This document shows, in pieces, positions 43,336 to 52,700 of a stretch of 64,000 nt of DNA. Each line of letters starts with the position of its first letter. Within the stretch, counting starts at the first letter, position 1. The DNA comes from Phyllobacterium sp. OV277. GTDB lineage: Bacteria > Pseudomonadota > Alphaproteobacteria > Rhizobiales > Rhizobiaceae. Position numbers and translations under genes: made by a program. The stretch spans positions 1 through 64,000 of the forward strand of contig NZ_FNIY01000011.1 in the NCBI RefSeq assembly GCF_900104355.1, given 5' to 3'. A model generated the notes under the pieces. It was given only the letters and a program-made list of their open reading frames with translations, was not told where the DNA came from and searched no databases.

Positions 43336-44382
43336 TCAGGGTTTGGTTGATGCAGAAATGCGGGCGCTGCCACGCAGAACGATATGTGTGCTCAGACGAT
43401 CATGTACGGGCGGACGATCCGGTTCAGACTGCCGCTGATCCAGAAGTGCCACGGCATGTTCGGCCATGAGAGCCGGGTCCTGACGGAAGGTTGTAAGATT
43501 ATAGGTATCCCATGCGGCCTCTGGTATGTCGTCGAAACCGATGACGGAAAGATCGTCAGGTATGTTCAGATTGGTATGCCGTCGCACATGGTCAATGAGA
43601 CCAAAGGCCACCAGATCGTTGACACAGAACACAGCCTGCGGATGCTCATTGCCAGCAAAGAGTTGCCGGGCCGCTTCCTGCCCTCCAGCATAATCCGAAT
43701 TGCCACCATGTCCCATGATCACTTTTGCGCCATGGGCTGTTGCTTCCCGGCAAAAACCGTTCTCACGTTCAACGGTGGTGGGTGTGCGGGAAACTGTTCC
43801 GGCAAAACCCAACGTCCTGAACCCATTGGCAAGAAAAACCCGGGCGGCCTCACGGCCAGCACCTTCATTGTCGATATTGACGTCATCGGCGCCGGTTTCG
43901 GACCGCCCAAGCACAATGAGCGGTTGACCGTTACGCCGGGCAAGTTCGACGAAAGATGAGGGCGGCGAGCCCGACAGAATAATCGTCGCCTCAGCACGGT
44001 AGCCGAACAGCGTTTTCTGTGCTGCCACCAGTTCTTCTTCCGTACGGCCGGTATTGATAACAATCGGTACACTGCCGCGATGGATCAGCGCCTTGGTCAA
44101 AGCCGCGACGAGATGTGAGCGATAGCCGAGTTCGGGGTTGGTAACAACGAGCCCGACCAGACGGCTTGTTCGCGCCAGCAGGCCCCGCGCCAGATCATTG
44201 ACCTGATAGCCAAGCTCTTCAGCGGCAGCCATAATCTTTTCACGCTTCTTGGCCGAAACGCTGGCGCCTGGTGTAAACGCCCGCGACACCGCCGAACGGG
44301 AAACACCAGCTTTTTTCGCCACCTCGACAGCACTGACATAATGCTGCGTTTTTTTCGATGGTTCGTCGCCGTTCGAATCCAT
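43336..44382 (-). CDS. LacI-family transcriptional regulator in the transporter operon
   Basis: 348 residues from the second ATG (44382), as AAAGGA overlaps the first. HTH ~18-65: VSAVEVAKKAGVSRSAVSRAFTPGASVSAKKREKI in pieces, with the alternative ending LGYQVNDLARGLL (hinge helix). Peripla_BP_3-type sensor domain to the end (VFCVNDLVAFGLIDHVRR, VIGFDDIPEAAW). It lies between permease 2 (10-nt gap) and the phosphoesterase (10-nt gap), so it is transcribed with the operon and probably represses it until a ligand appears. N-terminal tail before the HTH (~15 residues) is longer than usual. Confidence 0.92.
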   Translation of the reverse strand: MDSNGDEPSKKTQHYVSAVEVAKKAGVSRSAVSRAFTPGASVSAKKREKIMAAAEELGYQVNDLARGLLARTSRLVGLVVTNPELGYRSHLVAALTKALIHRGSVPIVINTGRTEEELVAAQKTLFGYRAEATIILSGSPPSSFVELARRNGQPLIVLGRSETGADDVNIDNEGAGREAARVFLANGFRTLGFAGTVSRTPTTVERENGFCREATAHGAKVIMGHGGNSDYAGGQEAARQLFAGNEHPQAVFCVNDLVAFGLIDHVRRHTNLNIPDDLSVIGFDDIPEAAWDTYNLTTFRQDPALMAEHAVALLDQRQSEPDRPPVHDRLSTHIVLRGSARISASTKP

Positions 44383-44392
44383 GCTCATTCCT

Positions 44393-45202
44393 TTAGTGAC
44401 CAACTTTGGACAATACATCGGCCCGCAAGAATCGTTCCACCACCAGCATAAAGCCGATAGACGGGATGAGTAGCAGCAGGGCGGTGATCGAAGCAATCTG
44501 ATAGTTGCCGCCCGACCCCGCCGTATAAAGCAGCAAAGGCAAAGTATTCACATCAGGGGCACCGACGAAATAGCTCCCCGTGAACTCGTCGAGAGATTCC
44601 AGAAACACAAAAATCGCGCTGGCGAGCAGTCCGGGCGCGGCGAGGGGAAGCGTCACGTCGCGAAAAGCCCGCATGGGACCTGCGCCGATGGAACGCGCCG
44701 CTTCCTCCAGATCAACCTGCACGGCGGAGAACGCCGCCGTCGCAATCCAGACCGCATAGACGAGACCATGGGTAACATGAACAAGCACAACACCCATGAT
44801 CGTACCGTTCAGGCCAATCTGGTAGAAGAAACGGGCGATATTCACGTAAACGGGCAGATTGGGAAAAGCCTGCGGAATGAGGAAGGCAAGCAGGATCAGG
44901 CTGCGGAACGGCAGTTTCAGGCGGGATAGGGCGTAACCGGCGGGTACGGCCAGCGCCAGCGCTACCACCACCGTCAGGCTGGCCACCACAATGCTGGTCA
45001 ATAGCGACTCCATGGCGTTGCCGCGCGGCGAAAACACCCGCTGCCAGAAGCTGAAACCATATTCCAGCGGCAACATATGCGGAAAATACCATTTCTCTGC
45101 CACGGTCCACAGCAGCAGATTGGTCAGGGGCCCGAAAATCACAAAGGCCAGCAAACCAAGGACAAGCGCGCGCGGCAGCCACCAGAAATCAATACGGGCC
45201 AT
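44393..45202 (-). CDS. ABC transporter permease 2, polyamine/Fe type
   Basis: 269 residues, six TM segments. EAA loop EEAARSIGAGPMRAFRDVTLPLAAPGLLAS is typical of the PotC/UgpE/AfuB class. It overlaps permease 1 by one base (TAATG). Pairs with permease 1 to form the channel in a complex with the CUT1/polyamine-like ATPase encoded first in the operon. Substrate not determined by sequence. Confidence 0.9.
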   Translation of the reverse strand: MARIDFWWLPRALVLGLLAFVIFGPLTNLLLWTVAEKWYFPHMLPLEYGFSFWQRVFSPRGNAMESLLTSIVVASLTVVVALALAVPAGYALSRLKLPFRSLILLAFLIPQAFPNLPVYVNIARFFYQIGLNGTIMGVVLVHVTHGLVYAVWIATAAFSAVQVDLEEAARSIGAGPMRAFRDVTLPLAAPGLLASAIFVFLESLDEFTGSYFVGAPDVNTLPLLLYTAGSGGNYQIASITALLLLIPSIGFMLVVERFLRADVLSKVGH

Positions 45203-46023
45203 TATGAGCGCTCCTTCACCGACTGGCGCAGATAGATGAGCGCAACACCGGCGGTTAGCAGCAGCGATATCATACCAAGCGCATTGGCAACGCCGTAATC
45301 GCCATGGGCATTGATGCGGAAGGCAATATCCGCCGTCAACATGGTGGGTGATTGGGCATTGATCATCAGCGGCACCGAAAGCACCGACATCATGGTGACG
45401 AATGAGAGGATAAGACCGACGAGCAGGGTGCCAGCGATTTGCGGCACGACGATCTCGATCAGGATGCGCAGGCGTGATGCGCCGAGATTGCGCGCCGCTT
45501 CGATGGTGCTGCGGTCGAGCGAGGCCATGGCTCCCGCAACCAGCAGCGTAACAAAGGGCGTTTGCTTCCAGACGAAGGCAATCACGATACCGCGCCAGTC
45601 AAGAAAGCCGACAGTTTGCAACGGCGTCAGCACGCCAAGACTGACAAGGATGTTATTCATCAGGCCATTCTTGGCAAGGAAAGTACGCAGGACCTGACCG
45701 ACAACAATAAATGGAATGAACATGGGCCAGCGATAGAGCCAGCGTAGTATCGCAACAGCGCGGGGGTTTTCGCCCAGCGTGAGATAACCGCCAATAGCGA
45801 TAGAGAACAGCCCGATGAGCAAGGTGGATAGGCCGACAATCAGCAATGTGAAGATCATGTCGCTGGAATAAAGTTCGAAGGATTTGGTGAAATTCCCGAA
45901 GCCATAGCTATCTCCGACCACGAAAGCACCGACGATCGATGCGCCAAGCGGCACAATGAAAAACAGCACGATCATAATCAGTGCCGGGATCACAAGAAGG
46001 ATAGCGAGAAGGCGTTTCTGCAT
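45202..46023 (-). CDS. ABC transporter permease 1, polyamine/Fe type
   Basis: 273 residues from ATG at 46023; open frame to 46083 would place a hydrophilic leader before TM1. N-terminal MQKRLLAILLVIPALIMIVLF is a membrane anchor helix. EAA motif EAARNLGASRLRILIEIVVPQIAGTLLVG present. Six TM segments in the PotB/AfuB style. Lies 67 nt after the substrate-binding gene in transcription order. Confidence 0.88.
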   Translation of the reverse strand: MQKRLLAILLVIPALIMIVLFFIVPLGASIVGAFVVGDSYGFGNFTKSFELYSSDMIFTLLIVGLSTLLIGLFSIAIGGYLTLGENPRAVAILRWLYRWPMFIPFIVVGQVLRTFLAKNGLMNNILVSLGVLTPLQTVGFLDWRGIVIAFVWKQTPFVTLLVAGAMASLDRSTIEAARNLGASRLRILIEIVVPQIAGTLLVGLILSFVTMMSVLSVPLMINAQSPTMLTADIAFRINAHGDYGVANALGMISLLLTAGVALIYLRQSVKERS

Positions 46024-46089
46024 CGGGATATTCCAGAGAAGGGGAGGGGACCACTGACGAAAGCCAGTGGTCCAGAAGAGCACACGCTA

Positions 46090-47226
46090 TTAATTGGCTA
46101 CATTTTTCTCATATGCTTCGAGAATTGCCGAATTGTACTTGGCAATCGGGAAAGGCTTTGCCTTGGTGGCCAGATCATCAGGCGAAATGTCGACGAACAG
46201 CTTGTCCCAGCTGGCTTTGTCGAGTTCCGGTTGCACATACTTTGCATCAATGCCCGGATACCAGTTGAAGCGCTTGACGATGCCTTCGGCCTGAACTTTC
46301 GGGCTGGTGGCAAGAGCGACAAACTTCTCGGCCAGTTCCGTGTTTGGGCTTTTTGCTGGAATGACATAGTGCATGGGCTGACCTGGCATACCGGGCGCAG
46401 GCAAAAACAGCTTCATTTCAGGCGGCAACTTGCCATCGGCCTTCCACGAATAGAACATATCAACCCAGACCGGGCCCATGGCGATTTCACCGCGGCTCAG
46501 CATATCCAACGTCCCCGCATTGCCGGGTGTCAGCGTGGCATTGGTGGTGAAATCCTTCAGGCCCGCGAAAGCCTTGTCCCATTTCTTGGTTTCGGCTTCT
46601 TCGAACGGACCGTTCATCAACTTCTTGGCATCGCCATCACCAAAGGCATAAATCCAGCCCATGACGAAGCTGACACCGGAAGCGCCACCTTTAATGCCAT
46701 TATAGCCGAACTGCTTCGGGTTCTTTTTCGCCCATGCAACCAGCTCTTCATAGCTCTTTGGTGGATTGGGGATCAGCGCAGGATTGTAGGCGATCGCTGT
46801 CTGGCTGGAGAACATCGGCATGACGTAACCGTCAACATTGGCGCCGAGTGCCATTTTGGCCTTGTCACTTGTTACCATTGCGCCTGAAGGAATTTTTGCG
46901 CGGTAGGATTCGAGATAGCCTTCCTTGACCATAGGACCGGCAAATTTTTCATGGACGACGGCCACATCCGCGTCCCACTTTTCCGTGTTGGCCTTGGACT
47001 GCGCATCGAAACGCTCGACAATCTTCTGCGAACCGGCGTCGCCGGGGCCTGTACCAACCACGCGCACCTTGGTGCCCGGATTTTCCTTTTCGAAGATGGG
47101 TGCGAGGTAATCATTGACGTAGTCGACCATGTTCTGGTCGCCCGCCGTCAATACTGTTAGATCACCGGCAGCGGCAGGTGTCGCTGCAAGCCCGAGAATA
47201 AGAGAAGCCTGTAATATTGTTTTCAT
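46090..47226 (-). CDS. Extracellular solute-binding protein, polyamine/Fe type
   Basis: 378 residues from ATG at 47226 with GGGAG 6 nt upstream; the frame to 47301 is not signal-like. Signal peptide KTILQASLILGLAATPAAAG. Mature part LTVLTAGDQNMVDYVNDYLAPIFEKENPGTKVRVVG and later ANVDGYVMPMFSSQTAIAYNPALIPNPPKSYEELVAW in pieces match SBP_bac_1/13 family proteins for polyamines, iron or organophosphate. Second gene in its operon, 71 nt after the ATPase stop. Confidence 0.88.
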   Translation of the reverse strand: MKTILQASLILGLAATPAAAGDLTVLTAGDQNMVDYVNDYLAPIFEKENPGTKVRVVGTGPGDAGSQKIVERFDAQSKANTEKWDADVAVVHEKFAGPMVKEGYLESYRAKIPSGAMVTSDKAKMALGANVDGYVMPMFSSQTAIAYNPALIPNPPKSYEELVAWAKKNPKQFGYNGIKGGASGVSFVMGWIYAFGDGDAKKLMNGPFEEAETKKWDKAFAGLKDFTTNATLTPGNAGTLDMLSRGEIAMGPVWVDMFYSWKADGKLPPEMKLFLPAPGMPGQPMHYVIPAKSPNTELAEKFVALATSPKVQAEGIVKRFNWYPGIDAKYVQPELDKASWDKLFVDISPDDLATKAKPFPIAKYNSAILEAYEKNVAN

Positions 47227-47297
47227 CGTGAACTCCCGTTGAGCATGGATGTTTTGTTTTGGCAGTCTATGGGCAGCGGCCTTCAGGCCGTCTGTCC

Positions 47298-48407
47298 TCA
47301 ATGGGTAAACGCAGCGGCAGAAGCCTGCGGTGCGTTAAAAATGAAAAGGGATTGCGCGGGGATATGCACCTTCACGGTTTCTCCCTCGGCGAAGGCTCTA
47401 TCCGCATCGACGAGTATCTCGTCATCTCCAAGCCGCACCGCATGGCGCCAATGGCCGCCGGGATAACTGACGCTGGCAACCTGTCCCCGAAGTTCAAGTG
47501 CACCCGGCTCAGCCGAAACCGCGTCGCGGCTCCCGGTAAGGCGGGCTGCTTCAGCGCGAAACCGCAACTGCACTGGACCAGTGGAAAGTGGGCGGCCGGA
47601 CCGTGCAGTGATCGTTGATGGATTGAACGCACCTTCTGCCAGTTCGACTTGTTCGCCGTTGACACGCGCTTGCATTGACAGAAGATTCTCCGCGCCCATG
47701 AACGCAGCAACGAAAGGGGAGGCGGGCTTGTTGTAAACATCCTCAGGCGTGCCCTGCTGCTCGATCCGCCCGGCATTCATGATGACGATGCGGTCAGCCA
47801 TCACCATGGCTTCCTCACGATCATGGGTGACATGAATCGCTGTGATCCCAAGCCGCTTCTGCAACGAGCGTATCTCGTGACGCACCGTCAGGCGGATACG
47901 GGCATCGAGGTTGGAAAGAGGCTCGTCGAGAAGCAGAATTTCCGGGTCAATCGCCAGTGCCCGGCCCAATGCCACACGCTGGCGCTGCCCGCCTGAAAGC
48001 TGAGCCGGCTTGCGTGCGCCAAGACCGCCGAGCCCGAGCAGATTCTGCATCTCATTGACGCGAGCCTCGATGATATCCTTCGAATGCTTCTGCAGCTTCA
48101 GGCCATAGCCAATATTCTGTGCAACGGTCATGTGCGGCCAAAGCGCATAGGACTGGAAGACCAGTGCCATGCCGCGTTTGTCCGGCGGCATTTGTGTGAC
48201 ATCCCGATCCGCAACTTGAATGGAACCGCTGAAAGGTTTGGAGAAGCCAGCAATTGTGCGCAGCAATGTTGTCTTGCCACAACCGGACGAGCCAAGAAGC
48301 GCCACGAATTCACCCTTGTGAATATCGAGGTCCAGATTGTCGAGTACTGTCGTCTGGCCATAGCCGACGCTCATTCTCTCGACTTTGAGGAAAGCTTGTC
48401 CAGTCAT
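47298..48407 (-). CDS. ABC transporter ATPase with TOBE domain, PotA/UgpC/FbpC type
   Basis: 369 residues from ATG at 48407; upstream open frame to 48476 is not conserved. Walker A GSSGCGKTT, Q-loop VFQSYALWPHMTV, signature LSGGQRQRV, Walker B ILLLDEPLSNLD, H-loop HVTHDREEA. C-terminal TOBE-like region ~280-365. First gene of the six-gene operon and divergent from the Fbp-type operon at 48723. Confidence 0.92.
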   Translation of the reverse strand: MTGQAFLKVERMSVGYGQTTVLDNLDLDIHKGEFVALLGSSGCGKTTLLRTIAGFSKPFSGSIQVADRDVTQMPPDKRGMALVFQSYALWPHMTVAQNIGYGLKLQKHSKDIIEARVNEMQNLLGLGGLGARKPAQLSGGQRQRVALGRALAIDPEILLLDEPLSNLDARIRLTVRHEIRSLQKRLGITAIHVTHDREEAMVMADRIVIMNAGRIEQQGTPEDVYNKPASPFVAAFMGAENLLSMQARVNGEQVELAEGAFNPSTITARSGRPLSTGPVQLRFRAEAARLTGSRDAVSAEPGALELRGQVASVSYPGGHWRHAVRLGDDEILVDADRAFAEGETVKVHIPAQSLFIFNAPQASAAAFTH

Positions 48408-48722
48408 TTTCCACCCCATTGCGCAGCTGTGCAATTTTTTTCTTTGTACTGTCGGTTTATAACAACGGGATGACAAGTGAAAAGTTTTGACACGTTCAAC
48501 AGATCAATTCATCCCATGAAAAACGTCCGGCAGGAGGTTAGATTTCATATTCAAAATCCTGAAATTCCAAACGCAACCGCTGAATGAGAACTCGACCTAT
48601 ACATGACAACTTTTGTATAGATGTCATCGAACCGTTATCCGGCTTGTATAGGGGTAGCCGATCATCATGAGCCAGCATAAATCAAAGAGGGCTCGTTTCG
48701 TCCAGAAACAATAGGGGTTATC
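48408..48722. other. Divergent promoter region between two ABC operons
   Basis: 315 bases between start codons of opposite direction. Contains a CTATACA-N10-TGTATAG dyad, a nested ATGACA/TGTCAT pair and a third TGTATAG. No gene or ORF of note. AT-rich stretches ~48430-48480 likely hold core promoter elements for the minus-strand operon. Confidence 0.6.
48597..48651. promoter_or_regulatory. TGTATAG-type operator cluster
   Basis: CTATACA (48597-48603) and TGTATAG (48614-48620) are inverted with 10 nt between; TGTATAG recurs at 48645-48651. The pair ATGACA/TGTCAT (48603-48608 and 48622-48627) is offset against the same centre. Lies 72-126 nt before the SBP start at 48723. GntR or LacI regulators use such dyads; no owner is identified. 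Confidence 0.45.
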
Positions 48723-49697
48723 ATGCGCCAACTTCTCGTAGCTTCCGTCCTGCTCGCCGCCGGGCTCCAACCGGTGTTTGCCGCCGATGGCAAACTGGTT
48801 CTCTATACCAGTCAGCCCAACACCGATGCCCAGCAGACCGCCGATGCATTCATGGCGAAAAACCCCGGCATCAAGGTTGAGTGGGTACGCGACGGAACGC
48901 CAAAAATCATGGCCAAGCTGCGCGCTGAAATCGAAGCGGGCCAACCCCAGCCCGACGTTTTGCTGATCGCTGATGTGGTCACCATGGAAGGCTTGAAGAA
49001 GGAAGGCCGTTTGCTGCCCTTCAAGGATGCTAAAACGTCAGGCATTGACGCTGCCCTTTTCGACAAGGACGGAACCTATTTCTCCACCAAGCTGATCACC
49101 ACGGGCATTGTCTACAACACCAAAGCGCCTTTTGTACCGACAAGCTGGGCCGATCTTGCCAAGCCGGAAGCCAAGGGCCTTGTCACCATGCCGAGCCCGC
49201 TGACCTCAGGTGCTGCACTCATCCACACCGTGACCCTCACCGAAAACCTTACGCAGGGCTGGGACTATTATGCGGAGCTGGCCAAGAATGGTGCGCAGGC
49301 GGCAGGTGGTAATGGCGATATCCTGAAGGCAGTCAGTGGCGGCGACAAGCTTTATGGCATGATCGTTGATTACATGCCGATCCGTGAAAAGGCCAAGGGC
49401 GCTCCGGTCGAATTCGTCTTCCCGAAGGAAGGTGTTTCAGCCGTTACCGAGCCAGTCGGTATTCTGTCAACAGCCAAGAACCCGGAAGCCGCGAAAGCCT
49501 TCATCGACTTCCTGCTATCCAAGGACGGTCAGGAACTGGCCGCCAAGATGGGCTATATACCTGCAAGTGCCGATGTCGCTCTGCCCGCTGGCTATCCTGA
49601 TCGCGCCTCAATCAAGGCCATGAAGTTTGATGCTGCAGCAGCTCTTGCCAACGAGACCAAAAACAAGGAAAAGTTCAGCGAAGTGATGGGACAGTAA
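48723..49697 (+). CDS. Fbp/AfuA-type ABC substrate-binding protein
   Basis: 324 residues. Signal peptide RQLLVASVLLAAGLQPVFA. Mature part KLVLYTSQPNTDAQQTADAFMAKNPGIKVEWVRDGTPKIMAKLRAEIEAGQPQPDVLLIAD, in pieces, has the ferric-iron-binding-protein fold (SBP_bac_6/8). Related AfuA proteins bind sugar phosphates, and others bind 2-aminoethylphosphonate, so the substrate is open. 6 nt before the permease gene. Confidence 0.88.
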   Translation: MRQLLVASVLLAAGLQPVFAADGKLVLYTSQPNTDAQQTADAFMAKNPGIKVEWVRDGTPKIMAKLRAEIEAGQPQPDVLLIADVVTMEGLKKEGRLLPFKDAKTSGIDAALFDKDGTYFSTKLITTGIVYNTKAPFVPTSWADLAKPEAKGLVTMPSPLTSGAALIHTVTLTENLTQGWDYYAELAKNGAQAAGGNGDILKAVSGGDKLYGMIVDYMPIREKAKGAPVEFVFPKEGVSAVTEPVGILSTAKNPEAAKAFIDFLLSKDGQELAAKMGYIPASADVALPAGYPDRASIKAMKFDAAAALANETKNKEKFSEVMGQ

Positions 49698-49703
49698 AGA
49701 CTC

Positions 49704-51455
49704 TTGGCTGTTATCCAATCCATACACAAATCCGGAAAACCCGCGTCAGTTGCTGCGGGTTCTTTCCATGGTTTGATGCGTACTATCAGGCAAAACGGTC
49801 GGCTGTCCGCCCTGCTGGTACTGGCCGCTATCTTTGTTCTCAGCTTCCTGCCGATGTTACGGCTGCTGGTGACAGCTATTGCACCGGGCGGCGAGATTGA
49901 TCTTGCGGCATTCGCGGCACGGCTTTCCACCGTCTCTGTCATGCGCGCCACGCTCAACACGCTGGATACAGCATTCTTCGGCGCGTTGTTGGCGTTGCTG
50001 ATTGGCGCGCCCTTTGCAATAGGCATTGCAATGACCGATCTGCCGGGACGCAAAAGTCTCGGCTTCCTGCTTCTATTGCCGTTGATGATTGCCCCTCAGG
50101 TCATGGCACTATCATGGCTGCATCTGTTCGGACCGTCGAGCACACTGCTCGGTGCTTTTGGTCTCGCACCACCGCCGGGCACATCCAATCCATTGCTTGG
50201 CCGCAACGGCATCATCCTGCTTTATGCGATCCAGCACGCACCCATAGTGTTTATAACACTGCGCGCTGGGCTGACCCGCGTGCCGCGCGATCTGGTTGAG
50301 GCGGCACGCTCCTCCGGCTCATCGCCAATGCGCGTTCTTCTGACGATTGTACTGCCGATGGTACGCCCCTATCTCGTCGCCGCAACCGCTCTCGCCTTTG
50401 TTTCGGGCGTCGGCAATTTCGGCATTCCTGCTCTGCTTGGCATGCCGGTCAATTACCTCACCCTGACCACGATGATCTACCAGCGCATTGCCAGTTTTGG
50501 CCCGAGCGTACTGCCACAGGTCGCCGCGCTTTCAGTTCTCATTGCCATACTCGCTTTGCTCGGCGTTGTTCTTCAGGCGCTGGCACTGAAGAAAGTCAGC
50601 CATCGCTTTACAGCAGGAACACCAGCGCGGTTCACTCTCGGCAGTTATCGCTGGCCATTTGCAGCGCTCGGCTGGCTTGCGATCCTGTTCATGCTCATTC
50701 TGCCGGTACTCGCTCTGGTGACCACTGCGCTGATCCCGTCTTTTGGCGTGCCGCTCAACTGGTCAACCCTGACATTCGCTAATTTCGAGGAAGTTCTCTA
50801 CCGGCAGGCATCAACCAGTCGCGCTTTCTGGAATTCGGCAACACTGGCTGGAGCCGCTGCTTTGATCCTCGCCATCGGATCGATTCCCGTTGCCGTCGGA
50901 CTGGAACGTTTCTCGCGTCTGTCGCAGCGTATCCTGCATGGCGCAATCGAACTGCCTTATGCCTTGCCGGGGATTGTCCTTGCCATTGCCTGCATCCTGC
51001 TGTTCCTGCGTCCGCTGCCACTCATCGGTAGTCTTTACGGCACGGCATGGATTATCCTCATTGCCTATCTCATGCGGTTCTTCGCCTTGGCAATGAAACC
51101 CGTCACAACGGCGATTGGGCAATTGTCGCGCGATCTTAATGAAGCTGCTGCGGTCTCAGGTGCCGGGCCACTGCGCCGTCTCATGACAATCACCGGACCG
51201 TTGACAGCACCCGCTGCCGTCGCTGGCGCGTTGCTTGTGTTCATGAGTGCCTTTAATGAATTGACGGTTTCGGCACTGCTCTGGTCAAGCGGCCATGAAA
51301 CGCTTGGCGTTGTCCTGTTCAGTCTGGAAGAAGCCGGGCTCGGCACCCATGCAGCGGCCATTGCCGTGACAACCATCATCATTGTCGTGGGGCTTCTGGC
51401 CGTGCTTGATCGTCTTGGTAAAAAGCTTCCATTAGGTGTGTTGCCCTGGCGCTAG
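49704..51455 (+). CDS. Fbp-type ABC permease, two permease domains in one chain
   Basis: 583 residues with about twelve membrane segments: two BPD_transp_1 halves, EAA loops VEAARSSGSSPMRVLLTIVLPMVRPYL and NEAAAVSGAGPLRRLMTITGPLTAPAAV. This fused layout is typical of FbpB/AfuB iron(III) and phosphonate-type importers. First start is a TTG at 49704, 6 nt after the SBP stop; ATG at 49776 is the alternative and both lack a strong Shine-Dalgarno. It ends 1 nt before the stop codon of the oppositely oriented ATPase gene. Confidence 0.9.
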   Translation: MAVIQSIHKSGKPASVAAGSFHGLMRTIRQNGRLSALLVLAAIFVLSFLPMLRLLVTAIAPGGEIDLAAFAARLSTVSVMRATLNTLDTAFFGALLALLIGAPFAIGIAMTDLPGRKSLGFLLLLPLMIAPQVMALSWLHLFGPSSTLLGAFGLAPPPGTSNPLLGRNGIILLYAIQHAPIVFITLRAGLTRVPRDLVEAARSSGSSPMRVLLTIVLPMVRPYLVAATALAFVSGVGNFGIPALLGMPVNYLTLTTMIYQRIASFGPSVLPQVAALSVLIAILALLGVVLQALALKKVSHRFTAGTPARFTLGSYRWPFAALGWLAILFMLILPVLALVTTALIPSFGVPLNWSTLTFANFEEVLYRQASTSRAFWNSATLAGAAALILAIGSIPVAVGLERFSRLSQRILHGAIELPYALPGIVLAIACILLFLRPLPLIGSLYGTAWIILIAYLMRFFALAMKPVTTAIGQLSRDLNEAAAVSGAGPLRRLMTITGPLTAPAAVAGALLVFMSAFNELTVSALLWSSGHETLGVVLFSLEEAGLGTHAAAIAVTTIIIVVGLLAVLDRLGKKLPLGVLPWR

Positions 51456-51456
51456 C

Positions 51457-52494
51457 TCAGCCGGGAATAATCCACGCATCGGTAATGGCAATATGCACGG
51501 TGTCGCCAAGGCGCAGGGCCGAGGCACTGTCGAGTGTCAGGCGCTGGCCATTGGGAAGTTCAAGCCGGGTTTCATAAACGGCGCCACGATAGGTGCTTTC
51601 CTGTACGCGTACTGCAATTCCCTTTTCCGCAAGGCTGAGAGATTCCGGACGCAACAGCAATTTGACGGCATCGGAGCCATTCGCGACTCCGCGAGCCGAC
51701 AGACGGAAACCTGCTACCTCAACGATCACCGATGCTTCCTGCCGTTCGACAACGGTGGCCGAAATCGGCATACCCCGTCCAATGAAACCGGCGACCCGCT
51801 GATCCGCAGGCGAGTGGTATACTTCCGTTGGCGATGCAATCTGCAGGATGTTCCCGGCACTCATCACCGCAATTCGATCAGACAGAGCCAATGCTTCAGC
51901 CTGATCATGTGTGACATAGACGATGGTGGCGCGGGTACGTCTGTGAATATCGCGAAATGCCTCAATCATCGAAGCGCGCAGATGCATGTCCAGATTGGCC
52001 AATGGCTCATCAAAGAGAATGATTTTTGTATCGGCCACCAGACAGCGTGCCAACGCAACCCGCTGCCGTTGACCGCCCGAGAGTTCTTCGATGCGGCGAT
52101 CGGCAAAACCATCAAGGCTGACACTGTCCAGCACAGCTTTGACGCGACTTGCAATTTCGGCCCTGGCGATCTTGCGGGTCTTCAGCGGATAGGCAACATT
52201 CTCGGCAACATTCATATGCGGCCACAGGGCGTAGGACTGAAAGACCACGCCGACGCCGCGTTCCTCGGGCGTTTTCTGGCGGTGGGTATCCGCCACCCGC
52301 TCATCGCCGAAGGCTATGGAACCATCATCCGGCGCTTCAAACCCGGCAATGAGCCGCAGCAGTGTTGTCTTGCCGCACCCGGATGGCCCAAGCAGCGAGG
52401 TGAACGAGGCTGCAGGAAAATCAATGGAGATATCCTTGAGCGCAATCGTCTCGCCGAAACGCTTTGTCAGATTCTGGATGTGAATGTCTGTCAT
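51457..52494 (-). CDS. Fbp/PotA-type ABC ATPase, opposite to its permease
   Basis: 345 residues. Walker A GPSGCGKTT, VVFQSYALWPHMNVAENVAYPL, signature LSGGQRQRV, Walker B IILFDEPLANLD, H-loop YVTHDQAEA and a C-terminal TOBE domain (~275-345), as in FbpC. It faces the permease gene head-on with 1 nt between stop codons. Normally SBP, permease and ATPase share one strand, so transcription must be from two promoters. It is divergent from the LacI gene at 52701 and could be co-regulated with the sugar operon instead. Confidence 0.9.
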   Translation of the reverse strand: MTDIHIQNLTKRFGETIALKDISIDFPAASFTSLLGPSGCGKTTLLRLIAGFEAPDDGSIAFGDERVADTHRQKTPEERGVGVVFQSYALWPHMNVAENVAYPLKTRKIARAEIASRVKAVLDSVSLDGFADRRIEELSGGQRQRVALARCLVADTKIILFDEPLANLDMHLRASMIEAFRDIHRRTRATIVYVTHDQAEALALSDRIAVMSAGNILQIASPTEVYHSPADQRVAGFIGRGMPISATVVERQEASVIVEVAGFRLSARGVANGSDAVKLLLRPESLSLAEKGIAVRVQESTYRGAVYETRLELPNGQRLTLDSASALRLGDTVHIAITDAWIIPG

Positions 52495-52700
52495 GCGCCG
52501 CTTTTACAATGCTTTTTGATCTTTGACACGGCCTATGCGCCAGCCGCGTTACAACCATGTGACGCGCTGGCGAATGTCTCGGAAATCTTTTGCCGGATAA
52601 GGCCTTTGAGGGGTGCCGTCAAAATTCCCATCAAAACCACTCAAAAAGAGTTGCACACCTCATTTCCCTGATCTAGCATATCAGGTGGAGGAGAATTCTC

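Noticed and set aside
51436-52671. 411-codon plus-strand frame opposite the Fbp-type ATPase
   Set aside because: Antisense shadow of a clear ATPase with all motifs.
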